A stretch of DNA of 64,000 nt from an uncultured Verrucomicrobia subdivision 3 bacterium. GTDB taxonomy: Bacteria; Verrucomicrobiota; Verrucomicrobiia; Limisphaerales; UBA11358. The stretch lies in contig CAINLR010000193.1 of the NCBI GenBank assembly GCA_903850425.1, positions 1 to 64,000 of the forward strand, given 5' to 3'. Below, piece by piece: positions 38,960 to 49,289 of the stretch. The notes beneath the pieces were generated by a model. The model ran no database searches and was not told where the DNA came from. It saw only the letters and a program-made list of their open reading frames with translations. Position numbers and translations under genes: made by a program. Positions within the stretch are counted from its first letter, which is position 1. Each line of letters opens with the position of its first letter.

Positions 38960-41900
38960 ATGCCCCGTTGCGAAACTAAAAAGCAGTTTCTTGGCTGGTT
39001 CGCATTGACTTTCGCAATGGTGGCCGCCGGATTGTTTCCGGCGTTGGCCGCGCCGCCGAATTATTTCACCCGCACCTGGCAGGTGGAGCAAGGGTTGCCG
39101 CAAAACAAGGTCACGGCCGCGGTGCAGGCGCGCGATGGATATTTGTGGGTTGGCACCTACAATGGGCTGGCGCGGTTCGATGGCGTTCATTTTTCAGTTT
39201 TTAACGACCACAACACTCCGGCACTGCATAGCCGCCGGATCACAAGTCTGTTTGAGAGCGCCGACGGGACGCTATGGATCGGCACGGAAACTGGCGACGT
39301 TGCGCAATACAAGGACGGCCATTTCGCCGCCGTGCCGCGGCGCGCCAACTGGAGCGGCGGAAAAATTTACGCCATCACCGCCGATGACGCAGGCGAAGTG
39401 TGGCTGCTCAATGAAGCGGGTGAACTGGCGCGTGTGCGGGATGGAAAAACGTTGTCGCCGCCAGCCGGCGTTGTCGCCAAAGTGGTGTCGCTGGCGCGCG
39501 GACCGGATGGGACGATTTGGGTCGAGCGCGAGGGACGGGTGTCGTTGCTCACGCGAGGCCAGTTGCAGCCCGTTGGATTTGCGGCGACTAACTCTGAAAC
39601 CTATCCTTATATTCAGGGAATTGCCACGAGCCGCGATGGCGGGCTTTGGGTGGCCAGTAACGGGGGCATCCGCAAATGGAAAGACGGCGGATGGGCTGCC
39701 GATTTGGGAAACGCGCCGTGGGGATGGAACACCGTTGCGAACTTCATGGAAACTTCCGGCGGCGTGTTGGTGGGCGGCACGTCCAGCGACGGCCTGTGGC
39801 TGGCTTTTCCCGGCCAGACGAACACCTCCGCGCTGCACTTTACCAGCACCAACGGACTGCCGTCTGACTGGGTGATTTCGCTGTGGGAAGACCGCGAAAA
39901 AAATCTGTGGTGCGGCACCGGTGCCGGGCTGGTGGTCATCCGCCCGAGCAACCTCGAAACCATTTCACCGCCGGACAATTGGAAGAGCCGTTCCGTGCTC
40001 TCCGTGCTGCCGACGCCCGACGGCGCACTGTGAATCGGCACCGAAGGCGCGGGCTTGTATCGTCTGCAAAACGGCGGCTGGACGAATTTCGATTCGGTGC
40101 AGAGTATCCGTAATCCCTATGTTTGGTCGCTGGCCGCGGACAGCGCCGGAAGAATTTGGGCCGGCACGTGGGGCGGCGGATTGTTCGTGCAGAAAGACGA
40201 TGCGTTTGATTATGCGCCGGGGTTGGTAGATTTTCGCGCGCCGATTCCGGCGCTCCTGTTTGTGCGCGATGAACTTTGGATCGGCACCACAGCGGGCGCG
40301 GTGCGTTACAACAACGGAAAATTGCAGTGGTTCAGCGAAATAGACGGAAAGCCATTCGGCGACGTGCGTGCCATTGCGCAGGACAAATCCGGCGCGCTGT
40401 GGTTTGGCACGGCAGGCGGCGGTCTGGTGCGCCGTGAAAACGGAGCATTCCACCGGTTCAAAAAATCGGACGGGCTTTCATCCGATTTTGTCGAGTGCCT
40501 GCATTTTGCCGACGATGGCGCGCTGTGGGTCGGCACCTTCGGCGGCGGTCTGAACCGGTTCAAGAACGGAAAATTTTCCGTCATCAATCGCGAACAAGGT
40601 TTGCCCAACAGCGTCATTGGGCACATCGAATCGGACGGGAGCGGATATTTTTGGATGAGCTCCTACGGCGGCATCCTGCGCGCGAGCGAAAAGGACCTGA
40701 ACCGCTGCGCCGACGGAGAATTGGCAGAAGTGCGGTTTTTGAATTACGGCATCAACGACGGATTGCCGACGCTGGAATGTTCCGAGGGTTTGCAATCGGC
40801 GGGCGGTAAAACCGCGGACGGGCGGTTGTGGTTTCCAACGGCGAAAGGACTGGTGGCCGTGGATCCAGCGGGCGTCAAAATGAATCCGCTGCCGCCGCCA
40901 GTGCGGATCGAGGCAATGCGCGTGGACGACAAAACATTCGCGGATAGCTATGACGTCGGGCCGTTGAAAATTCCGCCGGGCCGACATCACATTGAATTTG
41001 AATACACTGGCTTGAGTTTTGTCGCGCCGGAAAAAGTGCGGTTCAAATGCCGGCTAAACAATTTTGAGAATGAATGGGCGGACGTTGGCACCAAGCGAGT
41101 GGCACCCTACAATTACATTCCGCCCGGAAATTATTCGTTTCAGGTCATCGCATGCAACAACGACGGCGTATGGAATGAAACCGGCGCGAGCCTGTCGTTT
41201 CAAGTGCTGCCGTATTTCTGGCAGACGACGTGGTTCCATGTTCTCGGCGGTGTGGTGACGGTGCTGTTGGCCGGCGGCCTTGTGTGGTTCGACACGCGCC
41301 GACGGATGCGCCGCAAAGTCGAACACGCCGAACGCCAGCGCGACATCGAACGCGAGCGGACGCGCATTGCGCGCGACATCCACGACGACCTCGGCGCGCA
41401 GCTCACCCGCATCACAATGATGAGCGAATCGGCGCGCGGCGATCTGGCGAATCCCGGTCGCGCCGCCGCCGGACTGGAAAAAATCTACGACACGGCGCGC
41501 GAGTTGACGCGCAGCATGGATGAAATCGTCTGGGCGGTTAGCCCGCGCCACGACACCTTGGAAAGTCTGGCGACGTATCTGGAAAAATTCGCACACGACT
41601 GGCTGGGCACCGCTGGCATCCGCTGCCGCTTGGACTTGCCGCTGCAATTTCCCGAATGGCACCTCACGTCCGAAGTGCGGCACAATGTATTTCTCGCGTT
41701 CAAGGAGGCGCTGCACAACGCGGTAAAACATTCCGGCGCATCGGAGGTGCTCATCCGGCTGGCGGTGAAGGAAAAGTCGTTTGAACTGACCGTTGAGGAC
41801 AACGGGCGTGGCTTTGCCGTCGGTGAAAAAGCGGAGGTTGTTTTCTGGTCTCAAGGCCGTGCGGCATCGGGCAACGGGCTGGAAAACATGCGGCGGCGTT

Positions 41901-42010
41901 TGGCCGCCATCGGTGGAAGCTGCGAAATCCAAAGCGCGTCCGGCGTGGGGACGAAGGTGACTTTTTTCGTGCAATTCAAGGTTTCAGCCGGCGGAAAAAC
42001 AGGTCATTAG
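38960..42010 (+). pseudogene. Reg_prop/Y_Y_Y sensor histidine kinase interrupted by an in-frame TGA
   Basis: One continuous frame of 1017 codons, broken only by TGA at 40031-40033 (codon 358). A signal peptide (about 10-31) precedes a two-module beta-propeller of Reg_prop repeats (DGYLWVGTYNGLARF, DGTLWIGTETG, SGALWFGTAGGGL, DGALWVGTFGGGL). The TGA replaces the Trp of one such LWIGT unit (DGAL-stop-IGTEGAGLYRL). A Y_Y_Y domain, a transmembrane helix, HisKA_3 (ARDIHDDLGAQL) and HATPase (GNGLENMRRRLAAIGG) follow. The kinase half from 40034 on has no signal peptide, so it is probably non-functional unless the TGA is read through or is a sequencing error. No response regulator gene follows. Confidence 0.85.
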
Positions 42011-42025
42011 CGTTTTTTTCAGACA

Positions 42026-42071
42026 TCGTTAGTTTTGACGAGGTGACGTGCTAGCGCGCTTGGACGATACT
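42026..42071 (+). promoter_or_regulatory. Family 2 promoter element: TCGTTA-N4-TGACGA box plus -10-like sequence
   Basis: TCGTTAGTTTTGACGA (42026-42041) is followed 25 bases after its TTGACG by GATACT (42066-42071). The same layout recurs at 54041 and 61845. It lies in the 469-base gap between the kinase remnant and the LamG protein. That gap also holds a family 1 palindrome at 42311 and otherwise no gene that I can support. Confidence 0.5.
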
Positions 42072-42310
42072 CGCACCATGCAAATCCCCACCGTTTGGCG
42101 AACCTGCCTTGCGCGCGTGAATTCTTGTCACCGTGAAGGCGGAGTTTCAGTCGGCGCGCCGGGAATTGTTTCGCATGAGAGCCGGATGCTTTCAGTCCAA
42201 AACCCGAAACCAGTAAATATAAATATAATCCAAAACCCATGAAAAAAATAATTCATTCAGTCAACCTACATTCTCTTAGGGGGCGGCCATGTAATGCGGC
42301 CTGCCAAGTT

Positions 42311-42328
42311 CTATGACGTTTGTCATAT
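42311..42328. promoter_or_regulatory. Palindromic operator candidate, family 1, before the LamG/PA14 protein
   Basis: CTATGACGTTTGTCATAT matches the consensus ATATGACGTTTGTCATAT at 17 of 18 positions. It lies 152 bases before the ATG at 42480 and is followed by an AT-rich tract. Confidence 0.6.
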
Positions 42329-42479
42329 TTATCTTTTTTCGCCTCTCTATTTAATAACTATGACCCACCCCAAAAAAACCCATAATTAACTAAATAAACA
42401 ACCATCAACGACCATTATGAATCCAAACAACCTATCACCTGTTTCATCAGCGCGAAGCCCGCAGGCTCGAATACCAATT

Positions 42480-45400
42480 ATGAAAGCAAAAATCCTAGTC
42501 CTCGGCGCGTTGTTTGCGTCACTGTGCGCAAGCGTCCAGGGCCAAACTCCACTGTTGCATTTGTCTTTCGACAATGTCAGCGGCTCGACCGTGAGCAATG
42601 ACGGTTCCGGCGGTTCAACGTTCGACGGCACGTTGACCGGAACCGCCACGGTGGTTGCGGGCGGCAATGGCAACTGCTTGAGCATTCCGGCGGGTGATTC
42701 GCACGCCGCCTATGTTGCGATCAGCAGCCTGCCGGTAAGCTTCGACAACTCCGGAACTTGGACGTGGGCGATGTGGATAAAAACCACCACGCCGGGCGGC
42801 ACCTATATGTATCAGGGCGATGGCGGTTGGGCCAGCGCCAACAGAACTTTCTACCTGAACAATGGCAGCACTACTGGGCACCAGATTGGTGGTGTTAGCT
42901 ATGCTCAAGGTTGGGAAACTGGCACGACAGCTGTTGACGACGGCCTGTGGCATTTTATTGCCATGACGTGCAACAACGGCACCAAAACCATGTATGTGGA
43001 CGGAGTCGTGGACAATATATCGGTGAACAGTTGGAGCGCTAATGCGGCGGGCAGCTTGCTATACATTGGCGGCAATGGCACCGGCGAAGGGGACGGCCAA
43101 GTGGGATTGGGCGGCCAGATTGACGAAGTCAATGTGTTTGACCAGACGTTGAGCCAGTCCCAAATTCAATCGCTATTTGCCAGCAAAACCTTTGGTGTGC
43201 CGGTCACCGTGACGGTTAATCCTGCCAGCCGCTACCGCGGGCAAACGTTCACCGTTACCGCCACGGCCACGCCCAACGTTGGCACGGTGACAAACGCGAC
43301 GGTGAATTTGGGTGTCATTGGTCTATCTACTAACGCGAACTTGGTGCAAGCCAGTGCCAACGTATTCACCAACACTTTCACTGTCCCCGCTACGTCGCCC
43401 ATCGTGGCCACCGCCTTGAAGGTGATTGTGACTAGCACCGAGCCGCTCCGTGGGAGCAGTGCCGCCGCCTTCACGGTTGTGGCTTTCCCTCCGACCAACG
43501 CGATCGTCGTGACCCAAATCACCCCGGCCAGCGTCCATGAATACTCTGAAGTCTCCTTCAAGTTTGCCACGACCAACGACGCGCCCATCGGCACCACCAA
43601 TGACGTTGGCTTCCCGATGACCTATTCCTGGTATAAGGGCGGCGTGCTCGTCAGCACCAACGCGATGGGGCCGTATTATACCTTCCTGACCGTCCCCAGT
43701 GATAATGCCCAGAGCATCTATGCCGTCGCCCGCGTCGCGGACACCAATTTCAGCAGCCTTGCGGTCACCAGTTCGGTGGTTACGCTCACCTTAATTCCTG
43801 GCACCCCTGTTTATACTAATGGCCTCAAGCGCGAATTCTTCGCTGGCGCGACCCGTCAGAACGCTGAAATTGGAAACACCGTCCCCGGCTTGATCAGCTT
43901 GGTTTCACAAGCGCAGTTGCCAGGTGGCAACGGCGACAATTACAGCCAGCGGATGAGCGGCTACTTCATCCCTCAGACCACCGACGCCTATGTCTTTTTC
44001 ATTGCCTCCGATGATGACTGCGACTTGTTTCTGAGCACCGACAGCGGTCCAGCCAACAAGCAGCTCATCGCTCAAGAAGCCGGTTGGAGTGGCGCGCTCA
44101 ACTGGCAAACCGTTGGAGGCGGTGGCACAGCTTCGCAGAAACGTTCCGACCAATGGTCACCGGACGGTGGAACCACCACGCCCTATTCCGCTGGTATCAA
44201 TCTGGTGGCCGGGCAAAAGTATTACATCGAATCCGTCATGCACCAAGGCGGTGGCGGCGACAATTGGGCCATCACCTACCAGACTGTAGCTGAAGGTGCG
44301 CCTGCTGATGGCACGGCCTCCCGGATGACTGCGGCCAGCAACAACATCGCCGTCATCACCTGGCCGGGCACCAGCATCAACTGGACGCTCCAGCCGGTGG
44401 CCAGCTTGACTGTGAATGAGGGGCAGAGCACCAACTTCTCGGCCATCGCCAGCTGCGATGCGGAAATGGTGCCCAATTATCAGTGGTTCATCGTCACCAA
44501 CGGCGGCACTCTTCCCGGCACTGCCCTGACAGGGAAATTGCCCAACGGCACGAATATCACCTTGTCGCTCATCGCTCCCAATTATAACCACGGGCAAATC
44601 TACTGCGTCGCCAGCGCGGAGGAGGGTAGCCTCTCCATTACCAGTTCGGTCTGCACTCTGACCGTGATCCAGTCGGTTTTTGAACCCGGCTTTGTTGCGG
44701 AGAAAAAATGGATGGGCACGTTCAACATGGGCGGGGCTGAAGCCGGCACACTCGGGACTCCCACCATCACCTGTGTGCGGAATGGTTTCTTGGCAGGGCT
44801 TGACAACCCCGGCAGTTGGTTTAACGGGAATGGCGACAGCACGATTCAACAAGTTGGATATTTTGTTGCGCCAGCCACCGGGCCTTATGTCTTCTTTATC
44901 ACCTCGCATGACGGCGGCGATCTGTTCTTGAGCACAGACAACACGCCGGCCAGCAAACGGCGCGTTGCCCAAGAAGCAGGGTGGTCGGGCAATTGGGCAT
45001 GGAACCAAGCGGGCGGTGGCGGCACCGTCGTCTCCCAAAAACGCTCGGATTCATATACCCCTGACAATGGGGCCACCACCCCTTATTCCGCTGGCATTCC
45101 GCTGGTGGCGGGGCAGCGCTACTACATGGAAGTGGATCACACCACCAGCAAGTGGGGTAACGAGCAATTCGGCGTAGCCTACGATATGATTGGTGCAAAT
45201 CCCCCCGCTGATGGCTCCTACCCGAACGCCGTCGGGACCAACGTCGGCATGACCGCCATCCGTTGCTCTTACGTCGCGATCACGCAACAGCCCGCCAGCA
45301 TTGCGGTCCTGGAAGGTGCCACGGCCCAGTTCTCGGTGGCAGGCACGAGCGACTCCCAATATACAATCTGTAGCTCCTATGGTTACACGACGGCTCAGCC

Positions 45401-46499
45401 CACCCAAAAAGTATTCGGCCAGTGGTATAAAGTATTCGGCGGCGTCACGAATGCCATCCCAGGTGCCGTCGGAAGCACCTTGGCGGTCGGACCGCTTACG
45501 GTCGCCGATAGCGGCGCGAAGTTCTATTGCGCCGTCCGGGCGTTGGGATACGCGAACGAAGCACTGCAACCGATCTCGACCAACAGCCAGCTTGCGACCG
45601 TCACCGTCGCGGCTCGGGTCAACGCCAGCAACATGCTGGGCCATTGGATCGGTGGCACGGCCAGTCTTGCCGACACTGCGAATTATGTGGCACCCGGCGT
45701 ATACGACGGCGCTATCGTCGGCGCCGGAACTTACTCCTTCACGAATGACGTGCCGCCTGGCGCTCCGTCCGGCGCACAGTCGCTCTACCTCATAAACGCT
45801 GGTGTCGCCATCAGCAATACTGTCGCCAGTGATGCTGGTTACGTGGTTGACACCTTCGATGGCAACATCAAAAACCAGTTCACCATCGCGTTCTGGGCAA
45901 AAGGGAATCCCAACAGTTGGGATCCTTGGGTGTCCAAGAATGGCGAGGGCAGTGGCTGGCAGATGCGCAAACTTGGTTGGTCTGCCGACCGGCCGACGTT
46001 CACCATGCGTGGCTCGGGTGGCGATGCTGACCCCTATCCTAGCGACGGCTTTGACCTAAGCCAGTGGCACTACTATGCGGGCACATTTGATACGACGACC
46101 GGTAACCGCACTCTGTATGTGGATACAATACTGGAGAACCAACAGACGAGCCAAACACCTTATACGGTGGCCTCCGGTTCGCGTTTAATGATTGGTGCCA
46201 GAGACAACGGCGGCATCGGCAATTACTTCAACGGTAACCTGTATGACGTGCGTATCTACGACTACGCGCTGACGCAGGGGGCGATTGCCACGCTTGGCCA
46301 CTTCCGGCCGACGTTCACCTCGCAAACCACCACTGATGGCAACGGCCATCAGCAACTGGTGTTCACCTACCCCTACGGCACGCTACTTCAAGCGACAAAT
46401 CTGACGGGGCCGTGGACAACGAACTCGACGGTTTCGCCAACGACGATCACCATTGATCCGACGCAACCGCAGTTGTTCTTCAAACTGAGCAATCCGTAA
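42480..46499 (+). CDS. Large exported LamG/PA14-like/Ig-like surface protein
   Basis: 1339 residues with signal peptide (about 1-20). Domains in order: LamG (about 24-240: LLHLSFDNVSGS, WTWAMWIKTT, WHFIAMTC, GGQIDEVNVFD); Ig/E-set-like units (about 245-440); a PA14-like unit (about 455-630: GLKREFFAG, MSGYFIPQTTDAYVFFIASDDDCDLFLST); another Ig-like unit; a second PA14-like unit (about 735-915: YFVAPATGPYVFFITSHDGGDLFLST); a further Ig-like unit; a second LamG (about 1045-1260); and a C-terminal beta domain ending LFFKLSNP. No catalytic domain is visible, so a role in glycan binding or adhesion is more likely than hydrolysis. The ATG at 42480 is chosen because the signal peptide starts there; an ATG 63 bases upstream is also in frame. 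Confidence 0.85.
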   Translation: MKAKILVLGALFASLCASVQGQTPLLHLSFDNVSGSTVSNDGSGGSTFDGTLTGTATVVAGGNGNCLSIPAGDSHAAYVAISSLPVSFDNSGTWTWAMWIKTTTPGGTYMYQGDGGWASANRTFYLNNGSTTGHQIGGVSYAQGWETGTTAVDDGLWHFIAMTCNNGTKTMYVDGVVDNISVNSWSANAAGSLLYIGGNGTGEGDGQVGLGGQIDEVNVFDQTLSQSQIQSLFASKTFGVPVTVTVNPASRYRGQTFTVTATATPNVGTVTNATVNLGVIGLSTNANLVQASANVFTNTFTVPATSPIVATALKVIVTSTEPLRGSSAAAFTVVAFPPTNAIVVTQITPASVHEYSEVSFKFATTNDAPIGTTNDVGFPMTYSWYKGGVLVSTNAMGPYYTFLTVPSDNAQSIYAVARVADTNFSSLAVTSSVVTLTLIPGTPVYTNGLKREFFAGATRQNAEIGNTVPGLISLVSQAQLPGGNGDNYSQRMSGYFIPQTTDAYVFFIASDDDCDLFLSTDSGPANKQLIAQEAGWSGALNWQTVGGGGTASQKRSDQWSPDGGTTTPYSAGINLVAGQKYYIESVMHQGGGGDNWAITYQTVAEGAPADGTASRMTAASNNIAVITWPGTSINWTLQPVASLTVNEGQSTNFSAIASCDAEMVPNYQWFIVTNGGTLPGTALTGKLPNGTNITLSLIAPNYNHGQIYCVASAEEGSLSITSSVCTLTVIQSVFEPGFVAEKKWMGTFNMGGAEAGTLGTPTITCVRNGFLAGLDNPGSWFNGNGDSTIQQVGYFVAPATGPYVFFITSHDGGDLFLSTDNTPASKRRVAQEAGWSGNWAWNQAGGGGTVVSQKRSDSYTPDNGATTPYSAGIPLVAGQRYYMEVDHTTSKWGNEQFGVAYDMIGANPPADGSYPNAVGTNVGMTAIRCSYVAITQQPASIAVLEGATAQFSVAGTSDSQYTICSSYGYTTAQPTQKVFGQWYKVFGGVTNAIPGAVGSTLAVGPLTVADSGAKFYCAVRALGYANEALQPISTNSQLATVTVAARVNASNMLGHWIGGTASLADTANYVAPGVYDGAIVGAGTYSFTNDVPPGAPSGAQSLYLINAGVAISNTVASDAGYVVDTFDGNIKNQFTIAFWAKGNPNSWDPWVSKNGEGSGWQMRKLGWSADRPTFTMRGSGGDADPYPSDGFDLSQWHYYAGTFDTTTGNRTLYVDTILENQQTSQTPYTVASGSRLMIGARDNGGIGNYFNGNLYDVRIYDYALTQGAIATLGHFRPTFTSQTTTDGNGHQQLVFTYPYGTLLQATNLTGPWTTNSTVSPTTITIDPTQPQLFFKLSNP

Positions 46500-46525
46500 C
46501 GCTAGTTCAGCTTGCATTTAATCAA

Positions 46526-46552
46526 GGCCGCGAGGGTAAACCCCTCGCGGCC
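46526..46552 (+). terminator. Strong hairpin after the LamG/PA14 protein gene
   Basis: GGCCGCGAGGG and CCCTCGCGGCC form a perfect 11-base stem with a 5-base loop, 27 bases after the stop codon. The downstream tract (CTTCTGTT) is only moderately T-rich, so it is an intrinsic terminator of intermediate quality or a transcript-stabilising hairpin. Confidence 0.65.
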
Positions 46553-46652
46553 CTTCTGTTGAAAGCCGGGTGAAATCCAGAAATACACCAAAGCGTCGGC
46601 GGTTTTGCACAGTCGCGCATTGCCTCGCGCCGGATAAATTAGACAATGAAGC

Positions 46653-48929
46653 ATGAAACGAGAACGCAGCCGTAAGCAAGGGCAGCGGCCGCCGGCTGCC
46701 GGGCACCTTTCTGGCTCACCGGCGGTTTTGCCTGCCCCGCTTTCGCCCCGCCGCCAATGGCTGTTTCGCTTGCTAACGGTTGTGGTTCTGCCCCTGATTT
46801 TATTGGGTGGGTTGGAGCTTCTGCTGCGGCTGCTCGGAGTTGGGTTCGATCCGCATTTTTTCAAGCCAGCCAAGATTGGCGGCCAGGATTGTTATGTGGC
46901 CAATGCGGACTTTGGGTTAAGGTTTTTCCCGCGCAGCATGGTGCGCACTCCGCCGCCGGTGGTGATGCCGGCCGCAAAAGCGCCGGGCACTTTCCGCATT
47001 TTTATCTTTGGAGAATCCGCCGCGTTGGGGGATCCGCGCCCAAACTACGGGGCCGGAACTTACCTGGAAGTGTTGCTGGCCGAGCGTTTCCCCCAGGCCA
47101 AATTCGAGATTGTCAATACGAGCATCACGGCGATCAACTCCCATGTCATCCTGCCGATTGTCCAGGAGTGTTCCCGGCAATCAGGCGATCTCTGGCTCGT
47201 TTACATGGGCAACAATGAGATGGTCGGGCCGTTCGGTGCCGCCACGGTTTTCGGCTTGCAGGCTCCGCCCATTTGGCTGGTCAAAACTCAACTGCAATTG
47301 AAACGACTCCGCCTGGCTCAAGGGTTGCTTGAGGTCAGCCAGAAATTTCAAAAAGCCGGTTCTGGGAACGCGAGTTGGCACGGGATGGAAATGTTCATGC
47401 GGAATCAAGTGCCGCCCAGCGATCCGCGCCGGCACAGAGTCTATGACAACTTTGAGCGGAACCTCGCGGAAATCCTCCATGCCGGCCTGGCTTCCGGGGT
47501 CAAGGTGGTTCTGTCCACGGTGGCGGTAAATCTCAAAGACTGTCCGCCTTTCGGCAACCTGTCGCCGTCCGACCGCACGGCCTATGAGGAACTTTGTCAG
47601 GCGGGAACGGACGCCGAAGCGCAAGGCCGTTTCACCGCTGCTCAATCTGATTTCCAGCGCGCGACCGAACTTTCTCCACAGGCTGCCGAGGCACAGTTTC
47701 AACTGGCGACCTGTCTGTTGCATTTGACCAACGGGACGGCGGCGCGGTCGCATTTCCAGCAGGCCGTGGATACGGATACCTTGCCCTTCCGTGCCGATTC
47801 GCGGATCAACGAGAGCATTCGGGCGGCGGCGCGCAAATTCGCGGGTGAATCCCTGGCGCTCTGCGACGCCGCCGAAGTTCTGGGCACGGGCAGCCCGAAC
47901 GGTATTCCCGGCGAGGAACTCTTTTACGAACATGTTCACCTGAATCCGAAGGGCAATTACGCGCTGGCTCTCGCCTGGGCCGGACAGGTGGAAAAACTCT
48001 TGAATCCCGCGCTCAAAAGCGGTGCCCGCCCGGCTTGGGCTTCGCCAGCCGAGTGCGAACAGTTGCTGGGGCTGACGGATTGGAACCGGGTTTCCATTCT
48101 CGAGGAAATCCTCCGTCGCCTTGAGCATCCGCCGTTCAGCGGTCAGTTGGACAACCGGCAACGAATCGCGCGTTTGCGGGACGAAATGGACAAATTGCAG
48201 TCCCGGCTTACGAGCGAGGCGGCGATCCCGGCGCGCGCGACGTATTTGCGGGCTTTGCGCCGGGCGCCGGACAATTTCCGTCTGCATGAGAACTACGCGG
48301 AATTTTTGGAGGCCATGCATGAGTTGAAACCCGCGATAGCGGAGCGGGAAAAAGTATGTGCATTGATTCCTTATACCTATTTTCCTTACTACACGTTGGG
48401 CATGGATCTGAAAGAGTCTGGGGCGCTCGCGGAAACACGCGCAGTGCTGCTCAAAGCCGCCGCCTTGAAGCCCGATGGCGGTGACATCCGGCTGGAAGTG
48501 GGAATCGTCTGCGCCCGGCAAGGCGAATGGGAAACGGCGCGGCAGCAACTGGAGACGGCGCGCCGGTTCAGTCCCGAAGACCCAAAGGTTCCCTTGTATT
48601 TGGGGGAAGTGCTGTGGAAGCTGGGGCGGCGCGACGATGCGCTGGCCAGTTTGCACGAGGCGAGCCAGTTGGCACCGTCGGACTGGCAACCGCATTATCG
48701 GCTGGCCGACGACTTGGCCCAGGAAGGCCGGTTTTCTGATGCCGTCTTGGAATATGAGGAAACCCTCCGCCTTAATCCCGCTCATATCAAAACGAAGCTT
48801 GGCTTGGCTGCGGCTTTGTTGAACCTCGGACGTGAACCGGAGGCAGTCCGGCAGGTGGATGAAGTTCTGGCCCGGGAGCCGGCCAATCCGGTGGCGCTGG
48901 AACTACAACGAAAGATCCGTGGCATATAA
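46653..48929 (+). CDS. Membrane-anchored SGNH hydrolase-like protein with TPR repeats (paralogue 1)
   Basis: 758 residues. A basic N-terminus and one transmembrane helix (about 37-62) are followed by an SGNH-type domain: IFIFGESAALGDP with Ser122, YMGNNEMVGPFG (about 184-195) as the GxN block, and FYEHVHLNPKGNYALA (about residue 425) supplying His. TPR-like helices lie both inside this domain (about 305-360) and in the C-terminal third (about 535-755). Proteins of this type are usually exported esterases or acyl-transfer enzymes acting on cell-surface glycans. The substrate is unknown. Paralogue 2 is encoded at 51512-53965 next to a carbamoyltransferase, so the two probably serve one pathway. 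Confidence 0.8.
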   Translation: MKRERSRKQGQRPPAAGHLSGSPAVLPAPLSPRRQWLFRLLTVVVLPLILLGGLELLLRLLGVGFDPHFFKPAKIGGQDCYVANADFGLRFFPRSMVRTPPPVVMPAAKAPGTFRIFIFGESAALGDPRPNYGAGTYLEVLLAERFPQAKFEIVNTSITAINSHVILPIVQECSRQSGDLWLVYMGNNEMVGPFGAATVFGLQAPPIWLVKTQLQLKRLRLAQGLLEVSQKFQKAGSGNASWHGMEMFMRNQVPPSDPRRHRVYDNFERNLAEILHAGLASGVKVVLSTVAVNLKDCPPFGNLSPSDRTAYEELCQAGTDAEAQGRFTAAQSDFQRATELSPQAAEAQFQLATCLLHLTNGTAARSHFQQAVDTDTLPFRADSRINESIRAAARKFAGESLALCDAAEVLGTGSPNGIPGEELFYEHVHLNPKGNYALALAWAGQVEKLLNPALKSGARPAWASPAECEQLLGLTDWNRVSILEEILRRLEHPPFSGQLDNRQRIARLRDEMDKLQSRLTSEAAIPARATYLRALRRAPDNFRLHENYAEFLEAMHELKPAIAEREKVCALIPYTYFPYYTLGMDLKESGALAETRAVLLKAAALKPDGGDIRLEVGIVCARQGEWETARQQLETARRFSPEDPKVPLYLGEVLWKLGRRDDALASLHEASQLAPSDWQPHYRLADDLAQEGRFSDAVLEYEETLRLNPAHIKTKLGLAAALLNLGREPEAVRQVDEVLAREPANPVALELQRKIRGI

Positions 48930-49136
48930 TGGGTGCCTGGCCAGCGGGAGCATTTTTGTAATACTCGATTCCGAATAACACAGCATTCCTAACCCGCTTA
49001 CACAAATATGCATCGACTAAGACATAAATCATCAATCAGAACGGCAGACGTTCACACCTCTGCCTCTTTTTCACTGATGCTTCAGCCCGAATAGCCCTCG
49101 ACCAAATCCAACCTTGCCTTTATCCTTGCCGCACCC

Positions 49137-49286
49137 ATGTGGACTGTTTTTCGAGAGTTTTTCCGATTTTGCGCGCGTGAGAAAAAATGGTGGCTTCTGC
49201 CATTGGTCATTCTCCTGCTCCTGCTGGCCGTCGTCCTCATCTTCGCGACCAGTTCGGGCATCGTCTGGTCACTGTATCCCTTCTGA
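49137..49286 (+). CDS. DUF5989 small membrane protein (SxtK-like)
   Basis: 49-residue protein: an amphipathic basic N-terminus (MWTVFREFFRFCAREKKWW), then one transmembrane helix (LLPLVILLLLLAVVLIF) and a short aromatic tail ending SLYPF. This pattern matches the small DUF5989 proteins that accompany NodU/CmcH carbamoyltransferases, including the short SxtK of saxitoxin clusters. Its stop is 3 bases before the carbamoyltransferase ATG. Function is unknown; a membrane tether or partner for the carbamoyltransferase is inference. Confidence 0.8.
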   Translation: MWTVFREFFRFCAREKKWWLLPLVILLLLLAVVLIFATSSGIVWSLYPF

Positions 49287-49289
49287 GCT

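Noticed and set aside
40031-40033. Reassignment of TGA as a sense codon in this organism
   Set aside because: Numerous intact genes in the window end with TGA and encode Trp with TGG; a single mutation or sequencing error is simpler.
47181-48785. Long open frame antisense to the SGNH-TPR gene (534 codons)
   Set aside because: It is the mirror frame of a GC-rich gene with clear SGNH and TPR motifs and shows no recognisable domain itself. The same holds for the 487-codon plus-strand frame at 32934-34397 opposite GH39.
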